Source: Cloeon dipterum | Taxonomy: Eukaryota; Arthropoda; Insecta; Ephemeroptera; Baetidae | Direction: 5' to 3' | Length of the DNA: 64,000 nt | Assembly (NCBI RefSeq): GCF_949628265.1 | Contig: NC_088789.1 | Span: forward strand, 13,198,886 to 13,262,885 | In this document: positions 52,162 to 64,000 of the stretch, in pieces | Numbering within the stretch: the stretch's first letter is position 1 | Layout of the letters: every line of letters starts with the position of its first letter | Position numbers and translations under genes: made by a program | Notes under the pieces: generated by a model | What the model was told of the DNA's origin: nothing | Database searches by the model: none | Seen by the model: the letters and a program-made list of their open reading frames with translations, nothing else

Positions 52162-52313
52162 TTCGTTTACGGCCGCTCGGCGAGCGAGCTCTTCGCACCA
52201 CCATCTGGTATCCGGCTGCTCGAAGCTCGAGCCAGCCAACTAGATTGCCGCAACACGCACGGCGCCACTGGCCGGCGGAATGCATACTTTCTATTACATA
52301 CACTCTCTCCATT
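51848..52313 (-). promoter_or_regulatory. Putative first exon / promoter region on the minus strand, possibly of the tau-tubulin kinase
   Basis: A GC-rich island carries a minus-strand frame from Met 52013 (MNRVYVVQKRGALLAAP) to LSNTPIAHLPP, ending at 51848 in a strong donor, CCCCCG followed by GTAAGTG. The next minus-strand gene downstream is the tau-tubulin kinase, so this may be its first exon. The codon phase left at this donor (one base) does not fit the acceptor at 42468, so it is either 5' UTR or joins another exon. A CT microsatellite at 52118-52163 lies just upstream, a common feature of arthropod promoters. No transcript evidence is available. Confidence 0.35.
52118..52163. repeat. 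(CT)n / (GA)n microsatellite near a putative promoter
   Basis: An almost pure CT run with two TTT interruptions. On the minus strand it reads GAGAGA, the GAGA-factor type motif. The translated Arg-Glu repeat seen across it is an artefact of the dinucleotide. Confidence 0.9.
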
Positions 52314-55300
52314 TGACTCCCATAGAAGGGTTGTGATGAAAAAAATCACGACTTCTTGTAATTACGATTCCATTACATATTTTTGCTGAGTAAAAATTTA
52401 GCTGAGAAGTTTCTCAGGTAGCAGTGTGCTTTCGTCTCGTATTTCTTGGTTTTGCAATATACATAATTAATTATTACGTATCGCACTCAACAAATAAAAT
52501 GAAGTTATGAAATTTGGAGCCTCTTTTTTGCATAAATAGATTTAAATTTACACAAAAGGCTGCATATAAAAATTACTAATAGCATAATTTTTCAAAATCG
52601 TGTATTTTTGGACCTGAAATATACTCGGCGTCGGCACATTTTGACGCATTTGAAACCCTGGGACTATAGTTGTTGGAAGAGTCTGACATTCTTACATTAA
52701 CATTTATAAAAATTTTAATTTGGTTTTGGGTAAACCCTTTTTGGTTTTGAAGATTATTCCGTCTTTAGCGTTAAGCCCTTTTGTGGTTCCTTGATTTACC
52801 AGTGAAAATAAAAAATCGTGGAGTATAATCCAATAAATATTCATCATTTTTTTGAAATCCTAGCCACAAAAAGTAAAAGTGTCGTGGTTTATCATCAACT
52901 ACTAGAAAGTTAGATCCGAGGAAGAAATATTTTACTGAGAAGTTAATTTATTCTTCTGTTTTGCTAACTGTGAGCAAATGAAAGCATGTCCAATGTCAAC
53001 GCGTGTTTTGTTTACAGCTTAACATTATTTTGTACAGCAACCACATGTTTGTATGTATCTAGGTTACCGCAGTGCACTCTCGCAGTTGTTTGCTGTTTGC
53101 GGGGATTTTCGCAAAGTTTCTCACGCGACCCCCTTTCTTTTTCCTCTCGCAAACGATTTTCGCCCCCGGCATCTAATTTTAAACAACAAAACACTTTAGT
53201 TGCAAAATTCAGAATAAGGCCAATTTGCAAATTCGGTTCGACGCGAGCGTTCTCGTGTGTTTTGCGTGCGCGCCGCATGAATACACTGGCTAAAATGTGG
53301 GTTAACAACAATTAACCGCGCTGCCAAAGCCCGACAACGTGACCCCCGGCAGTAAATTTTAAAACTCGGCAGCCGACCCGACGGCTCTGACGCTAGCGCG
53401 AGATTTCACGGACCATATGCGCTTCGTTAGCAGTAGACTGAAACATACAATATTGCCTTGTGGCTACTGAAGAGGAAGCAGTCGAGACGGTAGCAGCAGC
53501 AGCGCCTTAGACAATGAAAGTATGCAGCCTGTACAGCTCGTCTTATAAACCGGCTGCATACCCATTATCGGCGAGAAATTAATATCGTAATTCGTTCTTT
53601 TTATTTGGTTCATATTTTTAAAAAAAAAAAATAAAAACACATTCACTCATTGAATTTTGTCAATTTTTTTTTAAAATTTAAATACATCATAAAAAATGAA
53701 CAATTTTATCATGCTGTATTTGAGAAATGATTTTTGTGAAAATTTGTTTTCAAAATCTTCAGTTTCGATGTAATTTCAATCGAATTGGGATATTCTTCAT
53801 TATAATTAAGTTCTTCCGTAAGAATACAAAAATATACGCGTAAAAATGTTCCACAAGGCGTACTTTCAAAAGATTGACATTTCCTCTTAATATTCTACTC
53901 TTCTTTTTCTTTATCAATGGTTTAATTATGTTTTTCACGCTATATATCACGTTGCATATTAAATTTCGATGAGATAGTAAACAATAAAGATTGAATTTCA
54001 AAAATTTTGAAATGTTTGGGTTTTGTTGGATCTGAATACGATTTTATCTTTATCCATGCCACACACATCTCTCGTCAGCCAGTCGATATTAGCGTGCGTA
54101 TAACGACAGCAAGAGTCTCATTCCCCGTCAGTCGTTCGCGTTAAGAACACCTTTATGTCAAACAAAATATGACCGCAGCAGACGGAAATCTTCAGCTGCG
54201 GGTTAAAATAAAACCCATCAGCTCCCGCAAAATTTAAAAATAAAAGAGTTAAACTTTGTGTGAAGCAAAGTAGTGAGAAAGAGAGAGCGGGTTCTTTGTT
54301 CGCACTAAGCTTTCAACACGCCATCAAACCCAATATAGTGGCTCTAACTTATTCGAATTTAAATCTTCTCGGCTCGGACAGGGAGACAGTTGCAACATGC
54401 AGCCCAGACGAGAATTCGAGTCTCATGGTGTTTACATAAATCAAGCGTGACTTGAGGCCGGAACATATGTGTCGTAAGTGAAATCGCTTTCAGTTCAAAG
54501 TTTGTTGACTCTCGAACCCTCAAAGCCAAACTGCCAAAAATAAGATAATTTTTGTGTTGTGCTAAAGTAAAAAAATTTTTTTCGGCTTTAAAGTAAAAAA
54601 AACAAGCATGTTGTATAGATCCAAAATTAATTATTTTTTAAAACCCGATGGATTTATAGATGCACCTACACCAACGTGCTTAATAATTTATCATATTTCA
54701 TCAAATGTAGTCTGAGAAAAAATATACTAATTTTAAATATAGCTTAAAATAATACATGACAAAATCTTTAAATGATGTTTATCCCGGTTAAAATGACAAC
54801 ATAGCTGTGCAAAAATAAACAAATTTATCACTTCTATCGCTTTCTTTTTGCAGCTATTTCCTTACATCGTCTTCCATAAATCAACTTAATTTGTCTCTTT
54901 TTTTATGTTTTGTCTAGAGAGTGTCATTCTGTGTCCAATGACCTGCACTGGTTAAAACAGAATTAACGGGGTTGATCGGCACCTGTGATTAGAGCCCAGC
55001 GTCAACAAGTTGGCACAGGAGAGTCGGCCAAAGAGATTTGGGAAGGCCCCACAGCGCGTGAGAGAGGCCCAGCTGCTGCCGCAGCGACCGACTATTTTTA
55101 CCAAGCGCGGTCCTCACGAGGAAGTTAATCCGCTCGCTGAACATTAAAAAGCAAGATTTGAAATTTGGCAGGCAAAGAGGGTGGGAGACATTAAAAACGT
55201 CACATAGCCGCGCGAGAGGAGATTAATCGCAGCAGCATAATTATAACGAGCGCAGAATGAATATATTTATCACATCAAAACAGTTTCCGTCAAGGTCAGG

Positions 55301-58300
55301 AGGGAAGTTTCGCCGTGCTATGATTTGTTGTGATGTAGGTAGCAGAGGGGTTTTGCTCTGCGCCTCTCTCATAACGAGACAGACAACATCATTAGTTCGT
55401 TCGTGGTAATGCGTTTTCCTGCTCGCACTCGCTATAGGCGCCTTGGTTACTTGGGTTTCATCGTCGGCGTTGAAAGATCAAGGCTTTCCTATTTTGTTTT
55501 GTAACGGCGAAATCTATTATCTAGGCTCGAATTGGCTCTAAGGTTATCTAGAGGAAACTACCACTCTCGTGATAAACACTAACGTTTACAAAAGTTGGTG
55601 AACATTTAAACAAAATCATGCCAAATGCATACAATTTCAACGATGCTCTTAAAATGTTGGCCTAACCAGGAAACTCACAGAAGCAATAAAAATGCAATTA
55701 AGTGACAATTGACGCATGAAATCAAGTTTAATAGTCGGTAATTTGCGTATGCGTTCCTCATTTAGTCTATTTTGAACTCAGAACAAAGGTCTCTGCCAAA
55801 GTCTGTAAGAGTTGCGACCGATGGGTGGGTACTCCCCATTAATTTTACCCATGATTTAGCATCCTTGATAGTAAACTTGAAACGAGCTTGTCCTCGCTCG
55901 GATAGAATCAAAACTTGGCTGGGTTTTGCGGCAGCATCTGTCTGCGCTGTGCCAGGCGATTCTTCTTGTCTGCTCTTGCTGCGAAAATTTGCAAAAAAAA
56001 TCCCCAGCCGTTAGAGCTGAGGAAAAAACGCGAGTGCCTTCAAAACAAAGGAGACTAATAAGTGAAAACAATAGAAGTGTGCAAGCAAACATTCGACGAG
56101 CGGCTCTTTACAATCGACACGACAGGCGATATAGCAAAATACATACGCCTCTTGGCAAATGCTCAGACGGGGCTATTTCGGAGAGGCCGGCTTTCAAAGT
56201 AGCAGGTATCATTGCTGGCGGAACTTATTTTTAAGTTTTGCTTTCGCAACCGACGACTTCATTAGAGTTACTCTGGATCGTATTTTTGTTGTTGTATTTC
56301 GTCTCACAAAAAGTTGGACGCGTGTGAAGTAATAGTCTGCATGCGCAATGGTGCTTAAGGTTGGACAGCACGTTATGCTCGAGACTCTTTGAGACTGCAG
56401 CTGGAAAGATAGCATTATTTAAATAAATTAATCTGGCTTCATTCCTCAGTTCTTTTCCTCCGCACGAATGCTGCACCAATGAGGTGTGGCTAATATTTTT
56501 GCTTCATTCCAGCATATTTCCAGTAACTCGAAATCCTTTAAACCATCACATGACATATAATTAAAAGTCAAGCCCACGCCCCTTTCTGTGTTTAGTTTAA
56601 AAGTAAAAGCAGTTTTTGTGTTTGATATTCGTTCAGAACAGTTTAGACTGAATCCATCAAAGCGTACAGAGCTTTGCACTGTTATGTCAGAGAACGCGGT
56701 ACATTAACTTCAATTTATTGGGCATTTCTTGGCACGCCGATGCTCACCTTAAGCGTGTACCCGACCGATGTCACAAGCAGCAGTGGAATGCTTTTTATAG
56801 TGCGCACCGGTTTACGCGTCGATTGCTTAGGACCGATTCGTGATTTTCAGCAAAGAATAGAATGCGGTCGAAGGGGTTTGTTGCGCTAACAGGATCCCAG
56901 GGGAGGAGCGCATTGAGACGTTACTGCCGAAATTACTGTCAATTAAAGAGCCATCAATCTTCACTGTGCGCTTAGCTTTGAGCTGGAAATACTATCCTAG
57001 CTGTTTGCCCAGACAATCTCGTTAATTTTAATTGCTTTTGCAAAGGATTACTGCATGAAAATTAAATTTCTTAGATTTGATACTCTCTGCAGCAAATAAG
57101 TTTGTTTGCTATTCGAATTAAAGCCTGCGAATCATTTGTGAATAAATAGTGTGTGCCTGAATGCCTAGCTGCCGTTGATGCAGTGAAAGATCAGAGGTGC
57201 ATCGGGATATATTTAGGGTGGTCCCGAGAAGTAATAGACCACCAAGGTTGCTGTCCTTGAAAAAGTACTCACTGTACTACGCATCTCTTAAGAGGGAGCA
57301 GCTGGCTGCGAAAGTTTTCAAATATTGGGTGATGGTGTCTGCGATATTTTTGCTCGCGTGTTTATATAAAACATAATGACAGACATGCGAAAAATAATTT
57401 CGCACTTGAAATAAGTTATTTCAAATTTAAAGTAACAAGAAACATTATGAAATTACATTGTAAGAACTTTGCATTTTTGATAACAAAAATTGAAACAATT
57501 AACTAAGACTTCGCATAACATTGAAAACTATCAAGTTTCAATAATAAAAAATAACGCTTAAATTGCTCTGCCATTTTAGGTTCTTTATCCATTCGATAAT
57601 TATGTTACTAAATTACTATTTAATTTAGATAATTACTAAATACAAATTTCAAGCCCAATAAAGTGCGAAAATGTATAAAAACTTTACATTAATATAGAAG
57701 CTTCTTTAGGTTTATTTAAATCTCATAAACCAGTTTAGATTTTGTATGTGTAAGTAAGCATAAGCGCTAGAAATATATTTTATTGGATTTGGCTTACAGT
57801 TTAGAATTTCATAAATAAAAAATTGTTTTCTCTTCCAAGGTTCACGTTCAAGGCGTTTTATTCAGCTGGCGATCTCAATCACTTTTCTATCTTTAGGCTC
57901 CCATTTTTCAGTAGTACGTATTGAAAACTACACGGCGCGTATAGTAGACATAAATAGCACCAGGAACTATAAATTCAGCCTGCGTGGCGAGTGCACCAAG
58001 AGCAAACTCAATCTAAGCACGTCTGCCTGTCTTCGCCAAAAAGCAGAGCTTTGCGTACGTGTTGAAGCCACGCGCGAGATTAATAAATTTCCGAGCCTGT
58101 GCCAACACCCGCTAATGATAACGCAAACATCGATGCGGACCGCGAAGAGTGCTTTTAAATCATTCGTCCAGCGCGGCCGTTGATCTCTGCTAAATTCGCC
58201 ACGATTTTGCGATTTCACGGAAGCCACAGATCGTTTGGGTTCAAAATAAACAGCAAAAACACGTAGCAGCAATCCTATTAGTGTCAACGCAAATGGGAAA

Positions 58301-61300
58301 ACAGACCACTTCAAAATATTGCGAGGGACGCGCGGTGCTAAGGAAACAGACCAGCGTCAGCTTTTTCACTTTCGAATTCCACCTGATTTTAATATGTATC
58401 CGGCAATCAGATTTTGGCGTTAGAAGGTAAATAAAAATGCGATGGAGCGTATTGGTTTTGCTACTGTTGGCTGACTTGACAGATTATTAATTTTATTTAA
58501 ATTTTATTTTATTTTAAAAATTTTTTGAAAATTCTTGCTAAAAATGACAAAAACTATCAGACTAAATCATTTAAATGTAACAAATGATTTCAATTTTATC
58601 AGAAATCCACTAGACAGAGAAACAATAAAAATCGCATAATTGTACTCACCACTTCATGCTCACTCCGAAATTATCTTCCTATGGTTTTATAAAATTCACT
58701 CAAGAATGCCCGCGCCCAGCGGGTGTGTGCCACCTATTTCAACCAGATACAATCCTCCGCTCCCGCTGGCACCTAAGTGGGTGAGCTTGAGAACGACACT
58801 GAGTGAGCCTCCTGTCTTTCTTCCATCCCATTTTCTCTCGCCGCCGCCACCCGTGCCCCTTCCGCCCCTATCATCCTTCCGTCCCGCCGACTCGTGTCAT
58901 TCGTTCGAGTCCGCAAAAAAGCTATTAGTCAAAATTAGTTGAGGCAAATCAGTTTGCGGCCTCTCCGAAAATCACTAACTTTTTTCTTACATAATTGCAA
59001 TATTAATTATTAACAACTTTTTATATCCCTCACCCACACCTTGATTGTTTAGAAGCTTTATAAATATTGATCTGTCTTATGATTGCCACGCTGCCAAGGT
59101 TTCGGTACAATTGCAGGCTGGATGTTGTATAGGGCCGTCATATTATACAGTCAGAGAAGCATTATTCAATTGCCAACCATTTTCCTGCCATTTTGTATAA
59201 AGAGAAAAATCAGACAAGTGTTAATTCATGAAATATCAGTGTTTTAGTTTGGTGATAAAGACGTTTATTATGCTCCCCAAATTTTGCACCGATACAAGTA
59301 TTTCCAAAATATGTGAAATATTATTGTAGATTTTTGTGCAGTAGTACATATTATAAGTGATATAAATTATAATGATGCAATTTATAAAAAGCACTGTGAA
59401 AAATATACTTACTGCGAATTCTACTGCTCAAAACTATATTTCCAGTCCCAGCAACTTCACTGATTAACAAATAAATATTAAATTTCTAAATTTTTGTGAT
59501 TTTTATTTTATTTAATTTATAATCGAGAGGACTCTGGATAAGAAAATAATTGTATGTTATTTATCTTGATGATTTCGATTTAAAATTTATGACCAATATT
59601 TTGTTAAATTTTTGCTTATAAAACGCACCTGCTGTGATTGGTTCATCAATATTCAAAATAAAATGTTAAACCGTGCACATTTTCCAACATTTAATAGAGT
59701 GAATATTGTAAGCACGCGCATTTCGTGAGCTTCTATTTTCACGCCACAACTCAATTTACTTTCTTGAGGGTAAGGTCATTCTGAAAAAATATAAATAAGT
59801 CGTAAATCCCGCCAAAACACACAAACCGCAGCGGAAGCCTCGCGGTCAGCCGTCCCTAGTGTATGTGTACAAAGGGTTAAACACGTCTTCGCCGACCAAT
59901 AAAAGTCTATCTCACGAAACGAGTGATTATGACCTTCCAGTATATATAATCAAATCGCGTCGGTTTTCCCCGGCGGATGCAACAGAGAAAACTAGAAAAC
60001 TTCTCTGTCTGTCTGTCTGCTCTCCTCCGCACGCGGTGACGTCTTTCCATCTGTTGAATGTATGACTTTGGCCAATGGCCTAATTCAGGTGCGGCCTATA
60101 TTTCAAAAAGCAACCCTCAAGGTCGGAATACACCTTGGCACGAGCTGTGCTCATTTTTTCATGAAGCGACTTCATTCTTCGTGAAAGAGAGCGCAAAATT
60201 GGAATCTTCATAATTAAATCTGCGCACGTTGGCAGATCTACGGCACTTCCTGAACGCCCGAAAACTGGGTTAACTCGTTTAGACTACCTTGATGCCTCCA
60301 GACACTATATTTAATTTCGGAGTCAAGAGCGTTCCGTGCAATTTGGACAGTTCGTTTCGGCGTAGGTAATTTCAAAGCAAATGCAAGAGGCGTCTCTGAA
60401 ACGAACGTTCGCTGTTGTTTTAATTAAACGGAAATGCCGAAACCTATTTTTACTTGACACATTTTTAATGTGGTTTCAGAGTCTCTGTTTCATTTATTGG
60501 CAAAAATTTAAATGCTTTTCATCGTATCTTTCTAAAATTTTATTAAGTTTTTTATCGTGGACAGTCACTTAGTGAACCTCAGTATTGATTTTTATTTTCT
60601 CATGAAATATAAATATTATAAGAGATAGAAAACGAGACTATGCAAGACGCGACACGCAAAAATCCCAGCTCGTCAGCTCCTCAGCCTTAATTAACGGTCT
60701 TCAAAGAGTAAAAGAAATTGGTACCTACAGCGTAGTGAAAGATTTAAAGCATTTCATCGCAAGCAGGGTGCATCATTTTGGACAGGTGAAAACCGGCAAA
60801 AATAAAGCGACGCTCCTCTTTTTCACACGTCACTATTTGCATGCATGTCAAGGTAAAGCCAAGCGACGCAGTCGTGTGCTTTGCAAAATAAGCGAAGCTT
60901 GATTTATTTTTGTTGGGCCAAACGAGCGGCGCGGTCAATGAGGCGCTTTCTTGTGGGAGGATCCTCATTAGCTTAAACTACACATCGTGGGCGTCGGTGC
61001 CTGTAGGGAAATCGCACGCACACGTAATCCCCACACGTCGTGTGTTCGAAAACAACCTGCGGCGTAGAAAACATGGGTGATAATGCTATCCTTTAAGCGA
61101 TGAACCAGAAAATTCTACTCACGCCACTGAACAAACGCAACGGCCAGTAAAGTTATATTTTCTAGGAAAAATCAGCATTATTACTTATGGTATCAATAGG
61201 TTAAAAAATATTTTTTAAAGATAACTCCAAGAAAGCTTTTGTGCGTGGTCTCTCACCTTATCTAGACAACCTTTTTACACGTATGCTGAGCAGGTTGCAT

Positions 61301-63381
61301 ATATCCTCTTTAAATTAACTGCTGAAAAATTCATTTAATAAAAACGATTTTTTAGTCTCTTAAACAAATCCCAGTTATAATATTAAATGTTATAAAATTG
61401 TAGCCATCTATAGCCATCATCAACAAAGACTTCAAAGTAAGAAATTTAATTATTTTGTTTTCAAGATCCAGAGTCATACGTATAGCATGACATAAAGCAG
61501 TTTATATATCTTCTATACCTCAAGCATGTTGCAGTAAATTTTAATCTTTTCCTCTCTGAGCTGCTTTTCAAAAAGGGCCAGGGTTTCTTTAATCGAATAA
61601 CTATTTTTGGTTGATTTGCAATATTTAGCAAACACGATAGTTTACTCTAAGTTCAAACTTGAGGATGAAAATAATTAATTCTGAAGTCTTGTTTTACCAT
61701 AGATGAAAAGATGATAATAAAAGCCCCACGTAGGTGGGCACATCCCCTCTTTCTCTCAATTCGCTAATGATGTCTGTAGACAAATTCGTGGCTGGTCCAT
61801 TCACATAAAGACAGACGACTTTAAATAATTGTTTTCTTAATTTTTTCTGCGCCGAAAAATGGTCACGGCCGAAAACTGGCTCAAAGTTAATTGGTGCGAG
61901 TGGGTCGCTTGAGAGAGACGCTCACGTTTTATCCAATTATTTAGAACAACACCTGATGATTTTTTTGCTAAAAATAACCAGCGACACACAGGAGCAGAGG
62001 GAGAGTGACGTCACTTTTTGAGTTTATGCCCCAACTTTTAACCGCAACGTTGTAAAATTCGTGGTTGGCGCTACACGCTGAGCCCCGACACTTTCTTTCT
62101 CCGTGTCCTGGATTTGCCTCATTGAAAACGAAATAAACAGCACCACCGAGCGCAGCCTATGTGTGCCTCTTGATGGAAGCCCGAGAGAGTCGATCGCTCG
62201 CACCAACTGACACCTTCAAGGTCCCGCTTCCTCACAAATAAACACGTTGATCATCTTCCGATTTATCACTGCTGATCCATAAATTTCTATCGACGGGCAT
62301 GACGCATAATGCCAAAATCGACAAACACGCGTAAATACTAAGCTACAGTTATTTAGAAGTAAATATTCGATCAAAAATTGGATTGCATAACTCACTATAA
62401 ATTCATAAAATTCTTCGTAATATACCTCCTGCAGTATAGTTTTAACACCGCATTTCAGCAATAATTCAGCCGTGCAGGCTGTATTTTATTTTTAATTTTC
62501 ACTCTTAAATAATGGCTGAGGCTGTCATATATTATCTCATATCTTTAGTTACTTGATGTATTGGGTGGATTTAATTTTCTTTTGTTTATACATTAGTAAT
62601 CTTACACAGTACCAGACTGGTCTAGGGCGTAGTGGGCATTTTGCCCGGTGCGCCCCAGATCTTTTAACTTGAACCTTATGGCATCCCCATATGGTCCAGG
62701 TGCCCCCAATATATATTGCTCAAATATAAGCGCCCGGTAGAAATTTTGTCCAAAGTCCGGCACCGATCTTAATGCATCTTTTGAAATCTCACAGCTATTT
62801 CTCTCATCAGTTGTTGGTGTCGACGACACGATAAAATAAAATAAAAAGTGCCGGTATAATCTGCTGGTGTAGAGGATCTAATTAGTCGTACTTTGATTCG
62901 TCTGCAAAAGTGCAAATAAAAATATACTTACGATGCGCTGAATATACATAATATTCAATATTGCCTTATTCGATATACTTTTCAATATTTTAGGTTTAAA
63001 ACGATCTGGAATTGTGAAACAGGCATGCTTACTCGCTGTTACTGAAGCCTGCGCATGGAAAATAGTATGTTTCCGGCAGCTGTGCACGGCTCCAAATTAC
63101 GCTAATATATCGAGGACAACAGTCGGTCCTTCCTGCTACTGTGTACGTGGGCACACTGTCGCTTACTTGCCATGGCATACAACTCTCATACGGAATTCTT
63201 AATCTGGCGTTCAATTTTTTGCCTTCTGGCATTATTCTCTGAATTTTCGAACATACGCATGCAACCATCGAACACTAAGCAGCCAACGAGCTTGAAAATC
63301 TTGAAACAAGACAATTTTGAAGGGACTAATTGATTTTTAATTTGTGAATGCTCTCTATCATTGTAATCATAAAATTTTCAG
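52314..63381. other. Gene desert
   Basis: About 11 kb with no supported gene. It has AT-rich spacer with GC-richer patches near 53.3, 55.0, 58.0-58.2 and 58.7-58.9 kb, and a short minus-strand frame at 62602-62829 of unknown meaning. It may be intergenic DNA or introns of genes whose exons lie outside the window. Confidence 0.5.
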
Positions 63382-63483
63382 GATATAGCGTACTGTCAGC
63401 ATCAATATCGACATGCGTATCTCAATGCTTGGGATTGGATGGAGCAGGGAAAACCTGTAAATATGATGAGAAAAGTGGCCTAG
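63382..63483 (+). CDS. Isolated exon-like block of unknown gene
   Basis: A good acceptor (AAAATTTTCAG) precedes 63382 and TAG plus a GTAATT donor-like sequence closes it at 63483. One frame reads DIAYCQHQYRHAYLNAWDWM and then EQGKPVNMMRKVA before TAG, with aromatic residues and composition like genuine protein, as a last coding exon. Another frame is open throughout and contains GLDGAGKT, a Walker-A-like string, but lacks the preceding hydrophobic strand. No neighbouring exon was found, so this is weak. Confidence 0.25.
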   Translation, partial: DIAYCQHQYRHAYLNAWDWMEQGKPVNMMRKVA

Positions 63484-64000
63484 GTAATTAATTATTCCTT
63501 CTGATACAGGGAAGCTCACTCCATTATTAATTAATAACTTACGGTTACGTTTTAAACACTGTGCTTTCCTGAGTGTATGTTATCTAAAATTATTGATAGC
63601 AATTTAAACGATTTTTTTATTCTTATTATATATTATCAATAAATTAAAGTTTCCGTCCTACTTAACAATAAGTTAAAGAGGTTAACGCACAGGTGTCAAA
63701 TTTATGGTACCACAGGATATTCAGTTTTGGCATTTATTTGTTTTTTTCCATTAATGAAGAGCACACGGATTCAGTCCTCGTTGGTCGGCCTCTGTAAAAA
63801 TTCATGTGGTATAGGGAATGACAACGTCACTCGAGCGAAGCGAAGCCATGTTACATTTTTATTTCCTCTGGCAAACGCGCCTCATTGTTTTGAACGTTTC
63901 GGCCAACATGCTTTACCCGTGGAGACTCATCTCGCCCCAGTTTATCATTCTAATTTCGGTCTGTGACTAAATAATCCAGCTCCGATTTCTGAGAAAAACT
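63484..64000. other. End of window
   Basis: AT-rich then mixed sequence with no recognisable feature. Confidence 0.5.

Noticed and set aside
52010..52312. 100-codon minus-strand frame with a long Arg-Glu repeat
   Set aside because: The repeat is a translated (GA)n microsatellite. The frame has no similarity and probably covers a promoter or 5' UTR.
58640..58942. 100-codon Pro/Ser-rich plus-strand frame
   Set aside because: It comes from a C-rich low-complexity patch, with no splice context, no neighbouring exons and no recognisable motif.

Overview
This window is animal nuclear DNA, most likely from an arthropod and probably an insect. Every recognisable protein gene is split by GT-AG introns, many only 50-100 bases long. 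The non-coding DNA is AT-rich with short microsatellites and foldback repeats. The gene families (acetyl-CoA carboxylase with an AMPK-type site, tau-tubulin kinase, DDHD phospholipase, TMEM164, BTB-BACK) are metazoan. I cannot name the order or species. No bacterial operon, CRISPR array, integrated virus or intact autonomous transposon was seen. || Layout. 138-1063 (+): the last five coding exons of a TMEM164 homologue, its 5' part lying outside the window. 2883-17242 (-): a complete 28-exon acetyl-CoA carboxylase gene in a tail-to-tail arrangement with TMEM164; all exon phases close, giving about 2,389 residues, and a possible 5' non-coding exon lies near 20.0 kb. 21429-23344 (-): a seven-exon BTB-BACK protein of 491 residues. 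24.1-25.25 kb: a foldback or MITE-like repeat cluster. 26753-33705 (+): a fifteen-exon DDHD1/PAPLA1-type phospholipase of about 720 residues. Its 2.6 kb intron at 28290-30874 contains a same-strand RNase MRP RNA gene (about 30293-30527). 35364-42583 (-): an eighteen-exon tau-tubulin kinase of about 1,274 residues, convergent with the phospholipase. A possible upstream exon and promoter of that kinase lie at 51.85-52.3 kb. From 42.6 to 64 kb I find no securely supported gene, only GC-rich islands, microsatellites and one isolated exon-like block at 63382-63483. || Two genes are lipid related. Acetyl-CoA carboxylase makes malonyl-CoA for fatty-acid synthesis and control of fatty-acid oxidation. 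The DDHD enzyme belongs to the intracellular phospholipase A1 family, and TMEM164 is linked in mammals to phospholipid acyl remodelling. The kinase acts on tau and tubulin, and RNase MRP acts in pre-rRNA processing. The genes have separate promoters, and I see no evidence that they form a functional cluster. || The most notable observations are the intronic RNase MRP RNA, a hydrophobic membrane-anchor-like N-terminus on the carboxylase (as in vertebrate ACC2), a GC-AG intron in the phospholipase and the foldback repeat cluster. I did not find a convincing previously undescribed system. Exon boundaries were joined by eye from splice consensus, reading phase and family resemblance, without transcripts.
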